NCBI GenBank assembly: GCA_029953675.1 | Contig: JAMWBK010000001.1 | Span: forward strand, 3,364,501-3,428,500 | Length of the DNA: 64,000 bases | From: Rhodosorus marinus | Lineage: Eukaryota > Rhodophyta > Stylonematophyceae > Stylonematales > Stylonemataceae | Direction of reading: 5' to 3' | Part shown: positions 35,069 through 45,621 of the stretch, one piece after another | How the letters are laid out: every line of letters starts with the position of its first letter | Numbering within the stretch: position 1 is the first letter of the stretch | Made by a program: the position numbers and the translations under genes | Notes under the pieces: model-generated | Seen by the model: the letters and a program-made list of their open reading frames with translations, nothing else | What the model was told of the DNA's origin: nothing | Databases searched by the model: none

Positions 35069-35344
35069 CTAATACATCGAAGTCTGATGATTCATGCTGG
35101 AGTCTGCGTGAATAACAGAGTCCATGTATCGAGCAAGCAATCTAGTTTCCAAATCCTGGGACTCATCCTCCACGTCGAAATACACAATCTCCCTGTTCTT
35201 CAGCGAACCTTTCACAACCTCATCATCCTCCAGCTTTCTGCAGAACCTCGGACTGCGGTAGTTTGTACCTCCTCGGAAATTGAACAACCCTGAGATACAC
35301 CTCTCGTTCGGTCGCCTTACAAGCCTATTTTCGTAGTCTTCCAT
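35069..35344 (-). CDS. Unidentified small acidic protein
   Basis: Minus-strand frame of 91 codons from an ATG at 35342-35344. The sequence starts MEDYENRLVRRP, contains FNFRGGTNYRSPR, and continues with an acidic segment (EIVYFDVEDESQDLETR) that looks like genuine protein rather than noise. Two independent signals support a gene here. The DNA just upstream on the coding strand (35350-35470) is G/T-rich, like other promoters in the window. A long TATATATATA element lies at 35457-35466, 113 nt before the ATG. No domain or family was recognised, and further exons could exist. The call rests on composition and the promoter signals. Confidence 0.42.
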   Translation of the reverse strand: MEDYENRLVRRPNERCISGLFNFRGGTNYRSPRFCRKLEDDEVVKGSLKNREIVYFDVEDESQDLETRLLARYMDSVIHADSSMNHQTSMY

Positions 35345-37264
35345 CTTCCAGATAAACGTTCAAAAACATCACATACTCACATGCACATTCGCAACCCTCA
35401 GCTTCTCTTCACTCCTCACCTCCCTCACTTGCCTGTCCGCATCCTCACAGACCTGCTATATATATACCCTTCACGACTACCAACATATTCGCTAAGATAT
35501 TTGCAAAAGGTGCTTCTACAAAGCAACAAGGAAGCCAAGGAACCACGCCAATCTATTTCAGGTATTGCGGATATCCACAACTGTACTGTGGGATCACCCC
35601 GCTGCCTGACAACCACGGACTCTTGTCGGTGCGCCAATGCTAACCAAGTGTCATCCCATATTCAATCAAAACAAACAATTAAAAAATTAATAAACTACTT
35701 AAATTAAATATTATTGATAAAAGATTGAATAATAGAGGTGACACTTTAAAGATGTATCGCTCGCTCCCGCCCACGCTCAGCTGGAATCGAAAGCGGAATT
35801 CCTTTTTTAGTGCTTTACAACTTGAACGACCGACAAAAACCCGACAATAATAGGCTGTTATCCAAGATGACATAAAATCATAAACATTTCAAGAAATACG
35901 AATATGAACAGAAACGGCTCACTTAAACGCACCATCTTCCCTATAAATCTTGAAATATGAATATTATTAGTCTATAGTGTTCTAATTTTGAAACAGAAGA
36001 TGCTTAAATTGGTATATATATGGAACTTTATACTCGATTTATGCTGATTGAACGAGAAAGAGAAAGTTAATAAAAACTTTCTAATAAATCTATTTTTGGA
36101 AACCCAAAACGGGGGTGCCCCAATATCCGCATTTTTTGTTTTGTTTTATTGTATTCTGGTTTCCGGATGTTCTTCGTCCTCGGAGCGTGGGATCGAAGTG
36201 GATAGCTCGTTCCAACTTGCGACAAGGCGGTGGGGCCTTGTGTTACCCTGGATGATAACAAAACAAGACTACCTGAATTGAAGGGGGAGATCCTCGCACA
36301 GCCGGCCCAGCCGTCAACAGAGCAGCCCTAACATACCCATCAATACTCCCCAGAGGGGAGAGGGATGGAGTGGATTGTGATTGATTCAGTTCAACGCTCG
36401 TTGTTGAGAGAGATGTAATTCTGTTGTTTGTTTGGATTGCTCTACCATCTTCTTGATCATTCATTGAGAGCACCACTCCAGCCTGGAGAAAACGTTTAAG
36501 ATATGAAAGCAGACTGAAGGCTGCTTTTCGAGAAACAGCGACTGGAAGTACCTAAAACCCAACCCTGTTGGGTTGGAGAGTGCCTGGTGGAGTAGTCGAC
36601 ATTACTGTTCTGACATATTTTTTCCCCCCTTGGGGATTGTAGTAATTGTCTTCTTTGTGTACAGTGTTCGTCTCCCATTCATTTTGACTTCCACTGCGTT
36701 TGAGGGGCTGGTTAATGGGTTTGGAAACTTGATTACAGCTAAAAACAGCTCACTTCCACTTCCGTACCAAGATCTTGTACGGAATAAAAACCAAAAGCCC
36801 AGGACCCCTCTGCATAAAGTGTTCCGTCGCTTGGTGATGGGTTTGCAGCTTGCAAACAAGGAAGCGAACCCCGCACTTGTGCAGTGATAATGACAAGACC
36901 CACACCATGGTTTGGGAACGTTCTCCTCTCCTTCCTTGCCAGAACGTTTTTATGTTGGAGCGACCGCAACTCCAAATCGAAACTCCGTGAGTCCACGTCT
37001 CTGGCTTTCTATCTGGGGTTCTGATGAATTCTCCGTCTTTGAATTGAACGGCGTGTTTCTTTGATGGATTCCGGCTTCCAGCATGGCAACCGCCTGTATG
37101 CAATCATTCGCGCCATATGCTAATGGGTATTCTCATAATTCCTTTCAACTGAAAAGCTATTATTAAAGGAACTGGTGTCATCGTTGTGGTCTCCAGCAAC
37201 AATCTACTGGAGATCAAACGCTCAGAATCCCGTGCTTGAATCCACCACGAAGCTAGACTTGGAC
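35345..37264. other. AT-rich intergenic region
   Basis: Promoter side of the small minus-strand gene up to about 35470, then AT-rich DNA to 36100. 36100-37170 has overlapping short open frames on both strands with no recognised family. A coding stretch belonging to the gene at 37265 may extend upstream to about 37175. Confidence 0.35.
35457..35466 (-). promoter_or_regulatory. TATA-like element of the small gene at 35069-35344
   Basis: Ten-nucleotide TATA alternation 113 nt upstream of the ATG on the minus strand, inside a region that is G-rich on that strand. Confidence 0.4.
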
Positions 37265-37975
37265 ATGCACTCGTGGTGTCCCTCTTCTTTTCCACGAGTT
37301 ACCGAGTGGGAAGGGAAGTCCTTTCGATTAAAGAAGATTGATAAGGATGAATTTGTTTCCTCATGTTTCTCTTTTGTAAACTCGGATTCCAGCAATCGAA
37401 CTATGTACTACTTGTTATTCATAGAGAGCGACGTTGATCGAGGAGTTCCTCTTGATTGTACTCTACTTGGGCAAGGGTTTCTCGCTGATGAGACTGTTGG
37501 CCGGGTAGATCTTTTGAAAAAAACTGGAATTGGCAAAAGGAAGATCAGGAAATCGCCAGCCAGCTCCAGGAGGAACAACAATGAGACAGGTGCTTTCTTG
37601 ATCACCCTGGTTCACTCGAAACGTCCTTACGCAGATCTCAGAACAGTGAGAACCGCCGTTCCCAAAACCCTCAGTTCTTCCTCACTACAATTCGCGTTCA
37701 TCGTCCTAAAAATCGCCACGCAGGACAACAATACCTCTCTCAGCCGACGAACTTCCCCGCCCAACCTACCCAAGGCAAGCCTCTCTTCCAAAACAAGCTC
37801 AGACTCACCACCACCTTCTTCAAACGGTGGATCAGGTCGCTCTGGCTCTCCCACGTCTTCGCAAAAAGAATCCATGCCTTTCATCCTCTCTCCAAGAGGA
37901 AATACCTCTTGTCCCCCTCGTTCCCTTCCCACCAACCGCAGGAGCACCCCGCCCAAACCAGACTTGGGTACCTAG
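37265..37975 (+). CDS. Unidentified protein with Ser/Pro-rich tail, possibly a terminal exon
   Basis: Plus-strand frame of at least 236 codons from the first ATG (37265). It is open in frame back to about 37175, so an upstream exon is possible. The first 150 residues look globular: TEWEGKSFRLKKIDKDEF, then MYYLLFIESDVD, DCTLLGQGFLADE and TGAFLITLVHSKR. The last 80 residues are dominated by Ser, Pro, Thr and basic residues, as in a disordered tail. The length is unlikely for chance, although a shorter minus-strand frame overlaps. No family recognised. It is followed directly by the Ser-coding repeat at 37980-38170. Confidence 0.38.
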   Translation: MHSWCPSSFPRVTEWEGKSFRLKKIDKDEFVSSCFSFVNSDSSNRTMYYLLFIESDVDRGVPLDCTLLGQGFLADETVGRVDLLKKTGIGKRKIRKSPASSRRNNNETGAFLITLVHSKRPYADLRTVRTAVPKTLSSSSLQFAFIVLKIATQDNNTSLSRRTSPPNLPKASLSSKTSSDSPPPSSNGGSGRSGSPTSSQKESMPFILSPRGNTSCPPRSLPTNRRSTPPKPDLGT

Positions 37976-37979
37976 TGGT

Positions 37980-38170
37980 CCCCGGGGTCTTCAGCTTCTC
38001 AGGCTCTGGGGTTCTCAGTTTCTTCAGGTTCCCAGTGCGTCTAGCTCCTCGGGGTCTTCAGGATCTCAGGATCTCAGGACATCTAGCTCTTCGGGGTCTT
38101 CAGGATCTCAGGATCTCAGGATCTCAGGACATCTAGCTCTTCGCGGTCTTCAGATTCAGGTTCTCAGGCT
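37980..38170 (+). repeat. Tandem repeat, 42 to 50 bp unit
   Basis: Repeats of a unit containing CTAGCTCTTCGGGGTCTTCA followed by two or three copies of the 9-mer GGATCTCAG. The CTAGCT landmark recurs at 38041, 38083 and 38133. A plus-strand frame through it encodes Ser/Gly-rich text (SSSSGSSGSQDL repeated), but I cannot tie it to a gene. Confidence 0.75.
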
Positions 38171-38597
38171 CTCAGATTCCCCGCCTCTCAGACTCCATAG
38201 GCTCTCCTAGGTCATCAGATTGTAAAACGATTGTTGACGAAATGCGTTTGACCAGTCTGAGGTTCTACAGACTTGAGAAGCGCATGAGTGGATCCAACGC
38301 CCCAAACACCAAAGTCTCGCTCCTTCTGCGGGGAAGAGTGACTGGATACCTTTCAGGCTTCCGAAGAAATTTCGGGTTTGGGTTGCGACAACTTTTGTAA
38401 TATTTCTCTACATGCAGTAAACACCTAATGAATCGGAGCTCTGAAGCCCTCAGGTCGTATGGTTGGTGGACTGTTGAAGACATCCGTTGGCCTGTCCAGG
38501 GAAAAATTCTTGAGACGTGAACCGGATTCTTGAACAACCAGTTCAGCAACCTTATACGGCCTGAGACCCGGAGAGTAGTGATCTTTCTTCTAACGTA
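38171..38597. other. Unassigned stretch
   Basis: No recognised feature. It probably includes the 3' flank of the minus-strand gene ending at 38598. Confidence 0.35.
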
Positions 38598-39840
38598 TCA
38601 GGATCCTTTTTGAAAATATGGAAGATGGAAACGACCTCGGTCCCAATGAAGCAGATGATGATAATGGTGCATCTGTTGTCGTTGACTGGCTTTTGGAGAA
38701 TTCCCTCTCCCACCTTCAACTTTGGACTTGAAATCGAGAAGACTCTGTGCGCGAGGAGCCGACTCCGGTGATAAGGGTCTGCCCGTGCTCGTACGGCGGG
38801 CGCTGAACACATCCGACGAGTTGAGGAAGACGTTCTGCGGGAAAGTCATAGCAAAAATTCTTCTGAGCTATAGAGTAGTAACTTCATCCAGAGCAAGCGC
38901 AGGAGTGGTGGTAGTTTGGGGATTACCAGTTCGGGTTCCTTCGCTATTGGCACCGTCCGCATTCTCGCACGAATGCTCTGGAACTGGAAAGCACGCAATG
39001 AGAAGCCAGCAATTTAGTTCAACGTCCCGAATGAGTGTGTCGTTTTACCGGGAACACGCTTACACTTTCATAGCTTCCGCGTTCCTTCCAGGCCAGCTCA
39101 TCTATAGCAGTTTGATCGTCTCGCGGTAACTTTCCATAGGCAGGGACAAGGCTCTCCTGAAAGACGACAGTTTGTAACGCAGTTTGAGTCCCTCTTGCGC
39201 CCGGCGTCCTTCTTTGACCCACGCTAAGCTTGTCTACTTACATGCTCCGCAGGCAGGGGTATCTGCAGCAACTCGTTTTCATCCAAGTCGATGAGCTCAA
39301 TCTTCTCAGGCCGGACCAAGAATTCTCCGAGATACGGTACTGTGAACTCCGCTTCTGTCCTCTTTCGTCGAAGGCCCGAACCATCCGAACTTTCTCGGCC
39401 GCTGACCTACCCAAGGGGAATAGCGGGAACGTTTATCTCAAGTCAGACACAGCACAAGGTTCTACTCTTCCGCTAAAGCGAACTCGTCAACTCACGTGCA
39501 TCGAGCCAGGGACCCACAACAGCAAACTTCCCAGAATGAACTACATCAAAATCACACTCTAGACTGAGCAAACTCGAACTACTAAAGTCCAGAAAAGAGG
39601 GCTAGAAGCTCTCCTTCCAGAGAAAATTAATAGCATCCTTTATTTTCCACAAGCCCGTCCACGTTCCTTCCTAAAGCAGGCGCCAATACCCGTTTGCACC
39701 ATCCCTTGGGACGCCATTGACCTACCGATCTCCTGGACTTGAGATTTACCGGGGCTGACAGTTCGAAATGTTTGGGTTTCAGGGTTGAGAGGGATCGGTT
39801 GGTCGTCGAATCCTTCGCGAAGATTTCTACGCCAAATCAT
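38598..39840 (-). CDS. Unidentified six-exon protein
   Basis: Assembled from splice signals: minus-strand exons 39726-39840, 39496-39558, 39242-39354, 39064-39156, 38927-38983 and 38598-38834 join with GT-AG ends and matching phases into about 225 residues. No single exon exceeds 80 codons. The product starts MIWRRNLREGFDD. It has a compact hydrophobic core (HSGKFAVVGPWLDA, then FTVPYLGEFLVRPEKIE and a DENELLQIP segment). A charged helical part follows (DDQTAIDELAWKERGSYES), then an R-rich stretch and a Ser-rich C-terminus. The last exon is the least certain: an alternative frame there would give a hydrophobic C-terminal helix. No family recognised. It follows the RAD21/REC8 gene on the same strand, about 270 nt downstream. 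Confidence 0.5.
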
Positions 39841-40106
39841 CTCTTGATCGGTGCACTCGCTGGGTGCCTAGGGTTTGTTTAGGTCGTTGATCAGTGGGTT
39901 GTTTCAGTCGTCTTAATCTGGGTAATTTTTTCTGAGCTTACTTGGGTAGCCGAGTGATGACTCTCGTCAAGGGAATGAGGCAACCGAGAACGGCCTTGAT
40001 GATCTGCCGCTACTTTTCCATTTGTCTTCGGAAGTATTATACATGAAGCGTTTTCTGAATGAGATTTGTTCACAGATTATATTTCTGTCGCGTACGGAAG
40101 ATAGAT

Positions 40107-42399
40107 TCATAGGAGGCGGGTAGATGCGGTGGTGTAGATGAGTGTCTCTTGCGACTGATTTAGAAGTTGTCTCCTGCCGTAATTTTGATTTCTGCGAAAG
40201 GTTCTGCTTGGTGAATCTGGACGAAGCTAAGTTATGGTACGAGGAGCGTGTGTATTTAGCTGTACACCGCCGATAGTGTGACGCGCATGCAGATTTAGTG
40301 TTCAGACTCACTTGTTTCCGGCTAGAACGAGTACTTGATAGAACATTCTAGCCGTTGTTCCCCTGGAGCAGCTCTCGGTTATCTCGTCAAACTGTGGGGG
40401 TGAAAGAAGTCCATGAGTCCGAAGCGGGTGAGATTTCAGAGCGCGAACTGGACTGTTTCTGTCTTCAGCTCGAGCTTAGTTTTGTTATCGTGCTTGCTTT
40501 TGTTCTTACAGTGCACGTGAAGTCTTTATTCTCCGTCATCTCGTCGCCCTTTGTTCTCCTGAGGAGCTTCAGCATCTTGAACCTTTTCGAAGAATGGGAG
40601 CGGCGGGTTGGGGGTGGGGGCTAAGCTGCGCTAGTACATGACCGAAAAGCGTTGACAGATGTATGAACCTACGATTTCACGTCAAGCTTTTCAAATGGCC
40701 CCGGTCCCTCCTGAAGGTCAATAGGATCTGGAAGTTCCTCGTCAGGGAGAATGGACTGATGCGGGCCAGTAATATCTTGCTGTCCGTGTTCTTGACTGCC
40801 AAGTCCTGGTTCAGCTGAATACATCAACGGCGTCTCTTGCCCACCGGTCCCCAAGGATGTCGGTCGCATCGAGGATCCTGGAGTTCAGAACGCAGAGGAA
40901 CAAACAGGGTTTAGACTGCTCCCCAAGTGCTCTTTAGTTGGGCAAGCTCGTACCCTCTATGGACTGGAAATCTGCAGCCGGCGAATCTATTGTCAACCGC
41001 CGGGCCTGAGCGAACTCTGCCCGGTCCATTTCGGTGATCTGTCGAGAAAGGGATCTTCAGTAAGCTGATGCAGCTACTCGAGCTATCGTAGAATTTGGCT
41101 TCAATGTTGACAATACCCTGCGGTGGGGTCATACCTCCTCAAATTGAGCATCCCTCGCTCTTTCGAGCTCCACACTGGAGCTGTGGTGACTTCCGTCGCG
41201 GGTCGTATGTGGCTGTGCGGGAGGAGGCATCGCGCCCTGAACGAGTCTCTGAAACTTGGTTTCCAGCATTTCCTGCAGCTTCGGCCGCATCCGATACAAT
41301 TCTTGATTTCGTACGTAGAGAGTGGGGTGATTCCACAACTTCAAAGCTCCGTTTTCGAACGAGGGCTGTTCTCTGCAGACAATCAACCTCAACCCAGTTC
41401 AGAACACGCCACTGCCTGCAGAAAACGTGGGAAACTACTTCGCAGTTCGAACCTCGTCTTCCTTCCTACAATATCGCTGGTGTTTTCGAGGCACGCTCGT
41501 CTGAACTCGCGGCCGAGCTCAGTCTCGGTATCCACCCGACTCTCATCGGATAGACGCCGCTTCCTCGTCGATCTTGAGCTCTGCGGCGATACAGTTTGGG
41601 CTCGGGGCTCGTCAGTCCTGGATTGAACTCTCCCATCTTGTGCAGTGGCGGTGGGTTGAATATCGGCTTGCAAGGGCACAGTGGGGTGGATGGACCCCTC
41701 TGGATCCCCTTGCGGAAGCAAAAGCTGTTGTTCCCCGACTGGAGGATCTCCGAAGAATAGAGACTCAGAACCGAGTGAAGGCTCAATGTAGCCTTCCGTG
41801 GGTGGCAACAGTCTCCTTAAAACATCTCCAGGCTCTGTCGAGATATCCATTAAGTCGTCATGATGGCTTATTCCTGGAGACAGCGTGATGTCCATGACAT
41901 CCGCTTGAAATGATCTCGCAGGGGATATTCCAAGCAAAGAAGGGCCATCAGCGTTGTGGCTTGGTGTTCCTTGCAGAAGACTCTCTGCAGCAGTTGCATG
42001 CTGATAGGAAAGACGCAGGTTCAGGTCTAAATTGAGTTGATTTTGCTGGTCCATGTTTACAACGGTAATGCTCTCGAATCTGGCGTTCGCATCGACGAGT
42101 GGCAAATCAATTTCTGCTGCCGATTTGGAGTTGAACATTTGAATCGTGGACATCAAATCCGTCACGTCGGACAAGATAATAGTACACTTCTTCACGAAAA
42201 CCCTGCACACTCCCACCATGAGCTGAGCGGATAGCCTCAGGGCCAATGGAGCACGTGGCTGAACAATGTGAGTGCATATGTTCTCGATAGGAGCTTTCAG
42301 AGCGAACCCTTTCTTGATCTTGTCCTTTCCAAGCGTCGCGGCCGTCCAGATCTCAGCAAGCGGGCCCCTTCTCGTCAAGATTTCGCTCGAGTAGAACAT
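40107..42399 (-). CDS. RAD21: RAD21/REC8 family cohesin kleisin
   Basis: Kleisin that closes the SMC1-SMC3 cohesin ring. Exon 1 starts at 42399 with MFYSSEILTRRGPLAEIWTAA, the kleisin N-terminus that binds the SMC3 neck, and a helix containing LRLSAQLMVGVCRVF. A long acidic, Ser/Pro-rich linker follows. Further minus-strand exons: about 41135-41372, 40954-41038, 40681-40877, 40510-40620, 40312-40391 and about 40107-40200. Exon 40312-40391 encodes FDEITESCSRGTTARMFYQV, the winged-helix segment that binds the SMC1 head (compare SRKEAARMFF in other kleisins), which confirms the C-terminus. The junction between exons 1 and 2 and the last acceptor are ambiguous. Total about 560-590 residues. Mitotic RAD21 and meiotic REC8 cannot be separated by eye. 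Confidence 0.9.
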
Positions 42400-42635
42400 A
42401 CTTCAAAGCTCTAAGAAAGAAAGCCTAGATGGGTGGAACTGCCGAGACTTCTCAACAGACCCAACTCTTAATCTCAGCAACAAGGAGACTCTCGGGCTTC
42501 AAAAACGACGTGTCTGTAATGACAACCACCTGAAAAAATGAATACAAATGGCTCTCGATGTTTTCTATCTTACGATTCTTCCTATCCGACGTCTCGCTTC
42601 CCTCCCCCCCTCCCCGCCCTCTAAACAAGCCGAGC

Positions 42636-42644
42636 CTTATATAG
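42636..42644 (-). promoter_or_regulatory. TATA-like element of RAD21/REC8
   Basis: CTATATAAG on the minus strand, 237 nt before the start codon, directly downstream of the palindromic site cluster. Confidence 0.5.
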
Positions 42645-42657
42645 TCCATACCAGTAA

Positions 42658-42840
42658 GTCTCACGTCATGACGTAAAACTCCCAAGGAGAACTATAAGTC
42701 AAAAACAAGTCTCACGTCATGACGAGAAACTCTCTCCGGATTTAAAAATCCTCTCTGGACGTAAGACTCTTAAACTGGACTTTCGGTTCAGAGTCTCACA
42801 TCATGACGTGCAACACCGTCCAGAGTCTCGCGTCATTCGA
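42658..42840 (-). promoter_or_regulatory. Cluster of four related palindromic sites upstream of RAD21/REC8
   Basis: Four copies of a GTCTC-ACGTCATGACG element on the plus strand: 42658-42674, 42709-42724, 42793-42809 and a degenerate one at 42825-42836. The core ACGTCATGACGT is a perfect 12-nt palindrome in copy 1 (42663-42674). It contains the ACGT core used by bZIP factors. The cluster sits 260-440 nt upstream of the start codon and just upstream of a TATA-like element. Confidence 0.6.
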
Positions 42841-43523
42841 AAAGCTCGCCCTGCTGACACCTTCACAAAAATACTCAAATACGATTTGAGTGGTTAAATG
42901 ATTTTCCATGTTAATATAATTGGAATACTATAAGACTATATATTTTGATTGGATCCCTTCGGAATAAGAATGACCTTAATTCGATAAATAAGGATCATCT
43001 TTTTTGTTTATTTTATAACATTGTTATATGAAGGCGTCACTTAAGTGGGAAGTCTCACGGCGATCGAGATAGGGAGCGGCAGCTACTCAATGGAGTGGTC
43101 TAGCTCTTGACTTGAGCCATTGGAGGCGATCTGGAACATTTCAAGACGTTTGTAACAAGCCAATAGTGTCAGCTGCTGTTGATATTGCGTGGTTTCCTTA
43201 TGTGCTGGAAAGAAATTCTTTTGAAGTACGGGTTTTGAGGTTTTTTGGTTTTTGACCAAAAGCAGGAGTGAAAAGCGATCCGCAAAGGTCGACATGGTCC
43301 CGAGAGTGTCTTAGTGTCTTCAACAAAGTGCAGCATATTACGTTTATGGATAATATAATATTCACTGTCTCGGAGCTCTCCCCTATGAAAAAGGATCGGT
43401 TCTAATGAGTGAGGTGGGTCGTGCGCGCCCTTGGTTCGACGGCATGCGTTAACACATCAGTGCTATTCAGAACACGCAACCCGGTTTTTTCTTTCCTAGG
43501 AGTTCCAGAACATGTGCGGTACT

Positions 43524-44333
43524 CTACAAGAGGTGCTGGTCTTGAATCCAGAGTTTTGCCTCTTCAAAATCTTGACAAACTGCAATCCCCTTTTCTCTCC
43601 ACGTCTTCGCGTCTGGCGAATTGAACCGATCAATCAGGAGTGCACGGAACCCAACGCTCCGAGCACCGTAGTAGTCCTTCTTCAAAGAATCACCTATGTG
43701 AAGAATTCTGGAAGGATTCTCCTCTCCGGCACAGCGGGCGGCAACCTGGAAGATCTTCGGATCCGGCTTTTCGACGCCAACGTTCTTTGAAAATACAGTG
43801 AAGTCGATTGCCTCATCGAAACCAAACATGGGAAGAATTCCGTCACCGTATCGCTCAGTCTCATTGGAAACGATACCCAGCTTAATATTCCTCTCCTTGA
43901 TCCAGTTCATGAAAGGGAGCGAGTCATCGAACGCTTGATACGCTCTTGTTGACCCGAACGCAGAGTAGATCCTTTGAAAAATCTGCTCAAACGTTGTGGG
44001 CGGATAGTGGTAGCCTCCGTACTCAAAGGACATGAACACGCATCGTCTCCACCACTCCTTGGTTGGCATTGTATTATGTCCAAAACAAGGGTACTTCTCG
44101 CACATTTCTTGGTACGATCTCTTGAACCCATTGTAAACCTTTGTGTAGTCCGGGCACTCCTCCCCACATCTTCTCGCCGCAAGGCAGTAGATATCCCCAA
44201 GCTCTCCTTTGAACTGGATGATGGTCCCGGTGACATCCAGAGTCACGGTGCTCAACTTAGACTTCAGAACTTGTTCGCCCGGAATACGAGGAGCTACTCC
44301 TCGAGCCACACGAGATACCAAACTCGCGGCCAT
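43524..44333 (-). CDS. HAD-superfamily hydrolase, HDHD3-like
   Basis: Haloacid dehalogenase-type phosphatase of the HDHD3 (REG-2-like) group. Single exon, 269 residues, ATG at 44331-44333. The first 25 residues are basic and Ser/Ala-rich and could target an organelle. Motif I is TLDVTGT, motif II is the Ser in GIVSNET, motif III is the Lys of GVEKPDP and motif IV is HIGDSLKKDY. Between motifs I and II a helical cap holds the WWRRCVF block typical of the HDHD3 group. Motif I has the nucleophile Asp but lacks the usual second Asp two residues later (Thr instead), so phosphatase activity may be altered. Substrate unknown. The region upstream on the coding strand (44334-44480) is G-rich. Confidence 0.92.
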   Translation of the reverse strand: MAASLVSRVARGVAPRIPGEQVLKSKLSTVTLDVTGTIIQFKGELGDIYCLAARRCGEECPDYTKVYNGFKRSYQEMCEKYPCFGHNTMPTKEWWRRCVFMSFEYGGYHYPPTTFEQIFQRIYSAFGSTRAYQAFDDSLPFMNWIKERNIKLGIVSNETERYGDGILPMFGFDEAIDFTVFSKNVGVEKPDPKIFQVAARCAGEENPSRILHIGDSLKKDYYGARSVGFRALLIDRFNSPDAKTWREKGIAVCQDFEEAKLWIQDQHLL

Positions 44334-45351
44334 TTTTCTTTCAGAATTGCAGCCCTAGTAAACAACTTTTTACAACCGGAGGTGACGGTATGCCGTATAG
44401 AGCGACGAGACTGAGTACTTACCAAGAGCCGCTTCCCTTCCCCTACCCTAATTCTCCCAGATTTCCCTCGCAGGTAGCGTAGCCCTGCTTACTCGTGCCA
44501 CCGAATGGAAATGCAAAATTGACTGAAGTAGAGTGCCCTACCCCTATACCACTTCAGCGGGACGAACATTATATTCATAATAAGAAAAATATTGACAGCT
44601 TATGCGAGGTATTTACCCCTCATGAGTTTGCCACCAGCAACGCAATATTGATTGATGTTGAACTACCATTTACACTCGTAAAGGACGCCTCGTCATGGAA
44701 CGAAGATTGTTTTTAGAGATATTTAAATTCACATCTGCGCCTTTCGACGGGTGAATAACATGAAATTTCGTCCCAGTTGCGTCTGCGAAATGAAGGTTAA
44801 GAATACTGAGGCAATCTCATCGAAAGGGGCATCACTCGGGTACAGCCAATCGACCTCTTGCTCTACGTATCTACTTCGTCCAAGACGTAATTTTATTGGT
44901 CCGAAGGAGATACACAGTATCTTAATTGGATCACACACGACGTTGAGATATTTTACGAGAAAACAATCGTATCTTAATATGCATTGAAAATTCTTTGGGT
45001 AGGGAAAATATTTGGAAAAAAATCCTGGGTGGGGGGACAGATGTCGGACGGTAACACAAAAACGTGGAGAGGAATTGGGAAGGTGGTATTGCTGAGGTTG
45101 ATGGCGGTGAACAAGTCCAACGTGTATACCGATGAAACGTCGTCTGGCAACGTAGGGGGCGTAGAGCTAGCCTGGTTGAAGGCGGCCGATAGGAGGAACC
45201 AGTTGGATGACAAGTAACAGGACACTACTAGAGTCTTCTACCTGTAAGGCAGTGCACAGTGCTGGTGTGCGCAACCGCACCTTTCGGTGGAAGGCGGTTA
45301 GTCGCCTCGACTTCCCAACTCGGTTTGCATAGCCTGGCGTTAAGTGAAACG
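44334..45351. other. Intergenic region with one very weak small frame
   Basis: 44334-44480 fits the HAD gene promoter. A plus-strand frame of 58 codons at 45041-45217 (starts MSDGNTKTWRG) lies in a G-rich stretch and looks coding-like, but has no family and may be chance. Nothing else recognised. Confidence 0.3.
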
Positions 45352-45621
45352 TCACTGGGCGTGAAGACACGCCCAGTTCGGGATATAGGAAACTCTCTCG
45401 GGTAGAGGACCTGGAGCTTTCCAAGAGGGGACGTAGACAGTAGATGAGTTCCGTATTTGCTTCGTTGACTTGTTTAGACAGAAAACTTGCTGAGCGACTG
45501 TAGGGCTCAGAGCTCCTTTGGCTAATCCGAAACAGACACGTCCTAGGCAGCATTCGAGGCGGATGACTCTGGTTGGGCACCACCAAGGAGCTCTTTCAGT
45601 AACGCGTTTATGACTGCACAT
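45352..45621 (-). mobile_element. Possible retroelement integrase relic
   Basis: A minus-strand frame of 89 codons has a block like the end of the Ty3/gypsy integrase zinc-binding region and the linker after it: a V-x(2)-CL-x-KSTK pattern followed by W-x-APGPLPE and then an aromatic residue, matching the C-x(2)-C, K, G-L-x-PLP-x-P, W landmarks. One expected cysteine is missing and no catalytic DDE core was seen nearby. It would be a decayed fragment. The judgement is by eye. Confidence 0.25.

Larger units (their letters stand above)
42400..43523. other. Upstream region of RAD21/REC8 and unassigned DNA
   Basis: 42590-42640 is C-rich on the plus strand (G-rich on the coding strand). A TATA-like element and a cluster of palindromic sites follow (separate entries). 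42900-43060 is AT-rich. No gene was seen up to the 3' end of the HAD gene at 43524. Confidence 0.45.

Noticed and set aside
40312-40345. ATG followed by FYQVLVLAGNK read as the start of a second kleisin-like gene
   Set aside because: The same sequence continues upstream in frame as the RAD21/REC8 winged-helix exon, so the Met is internal.
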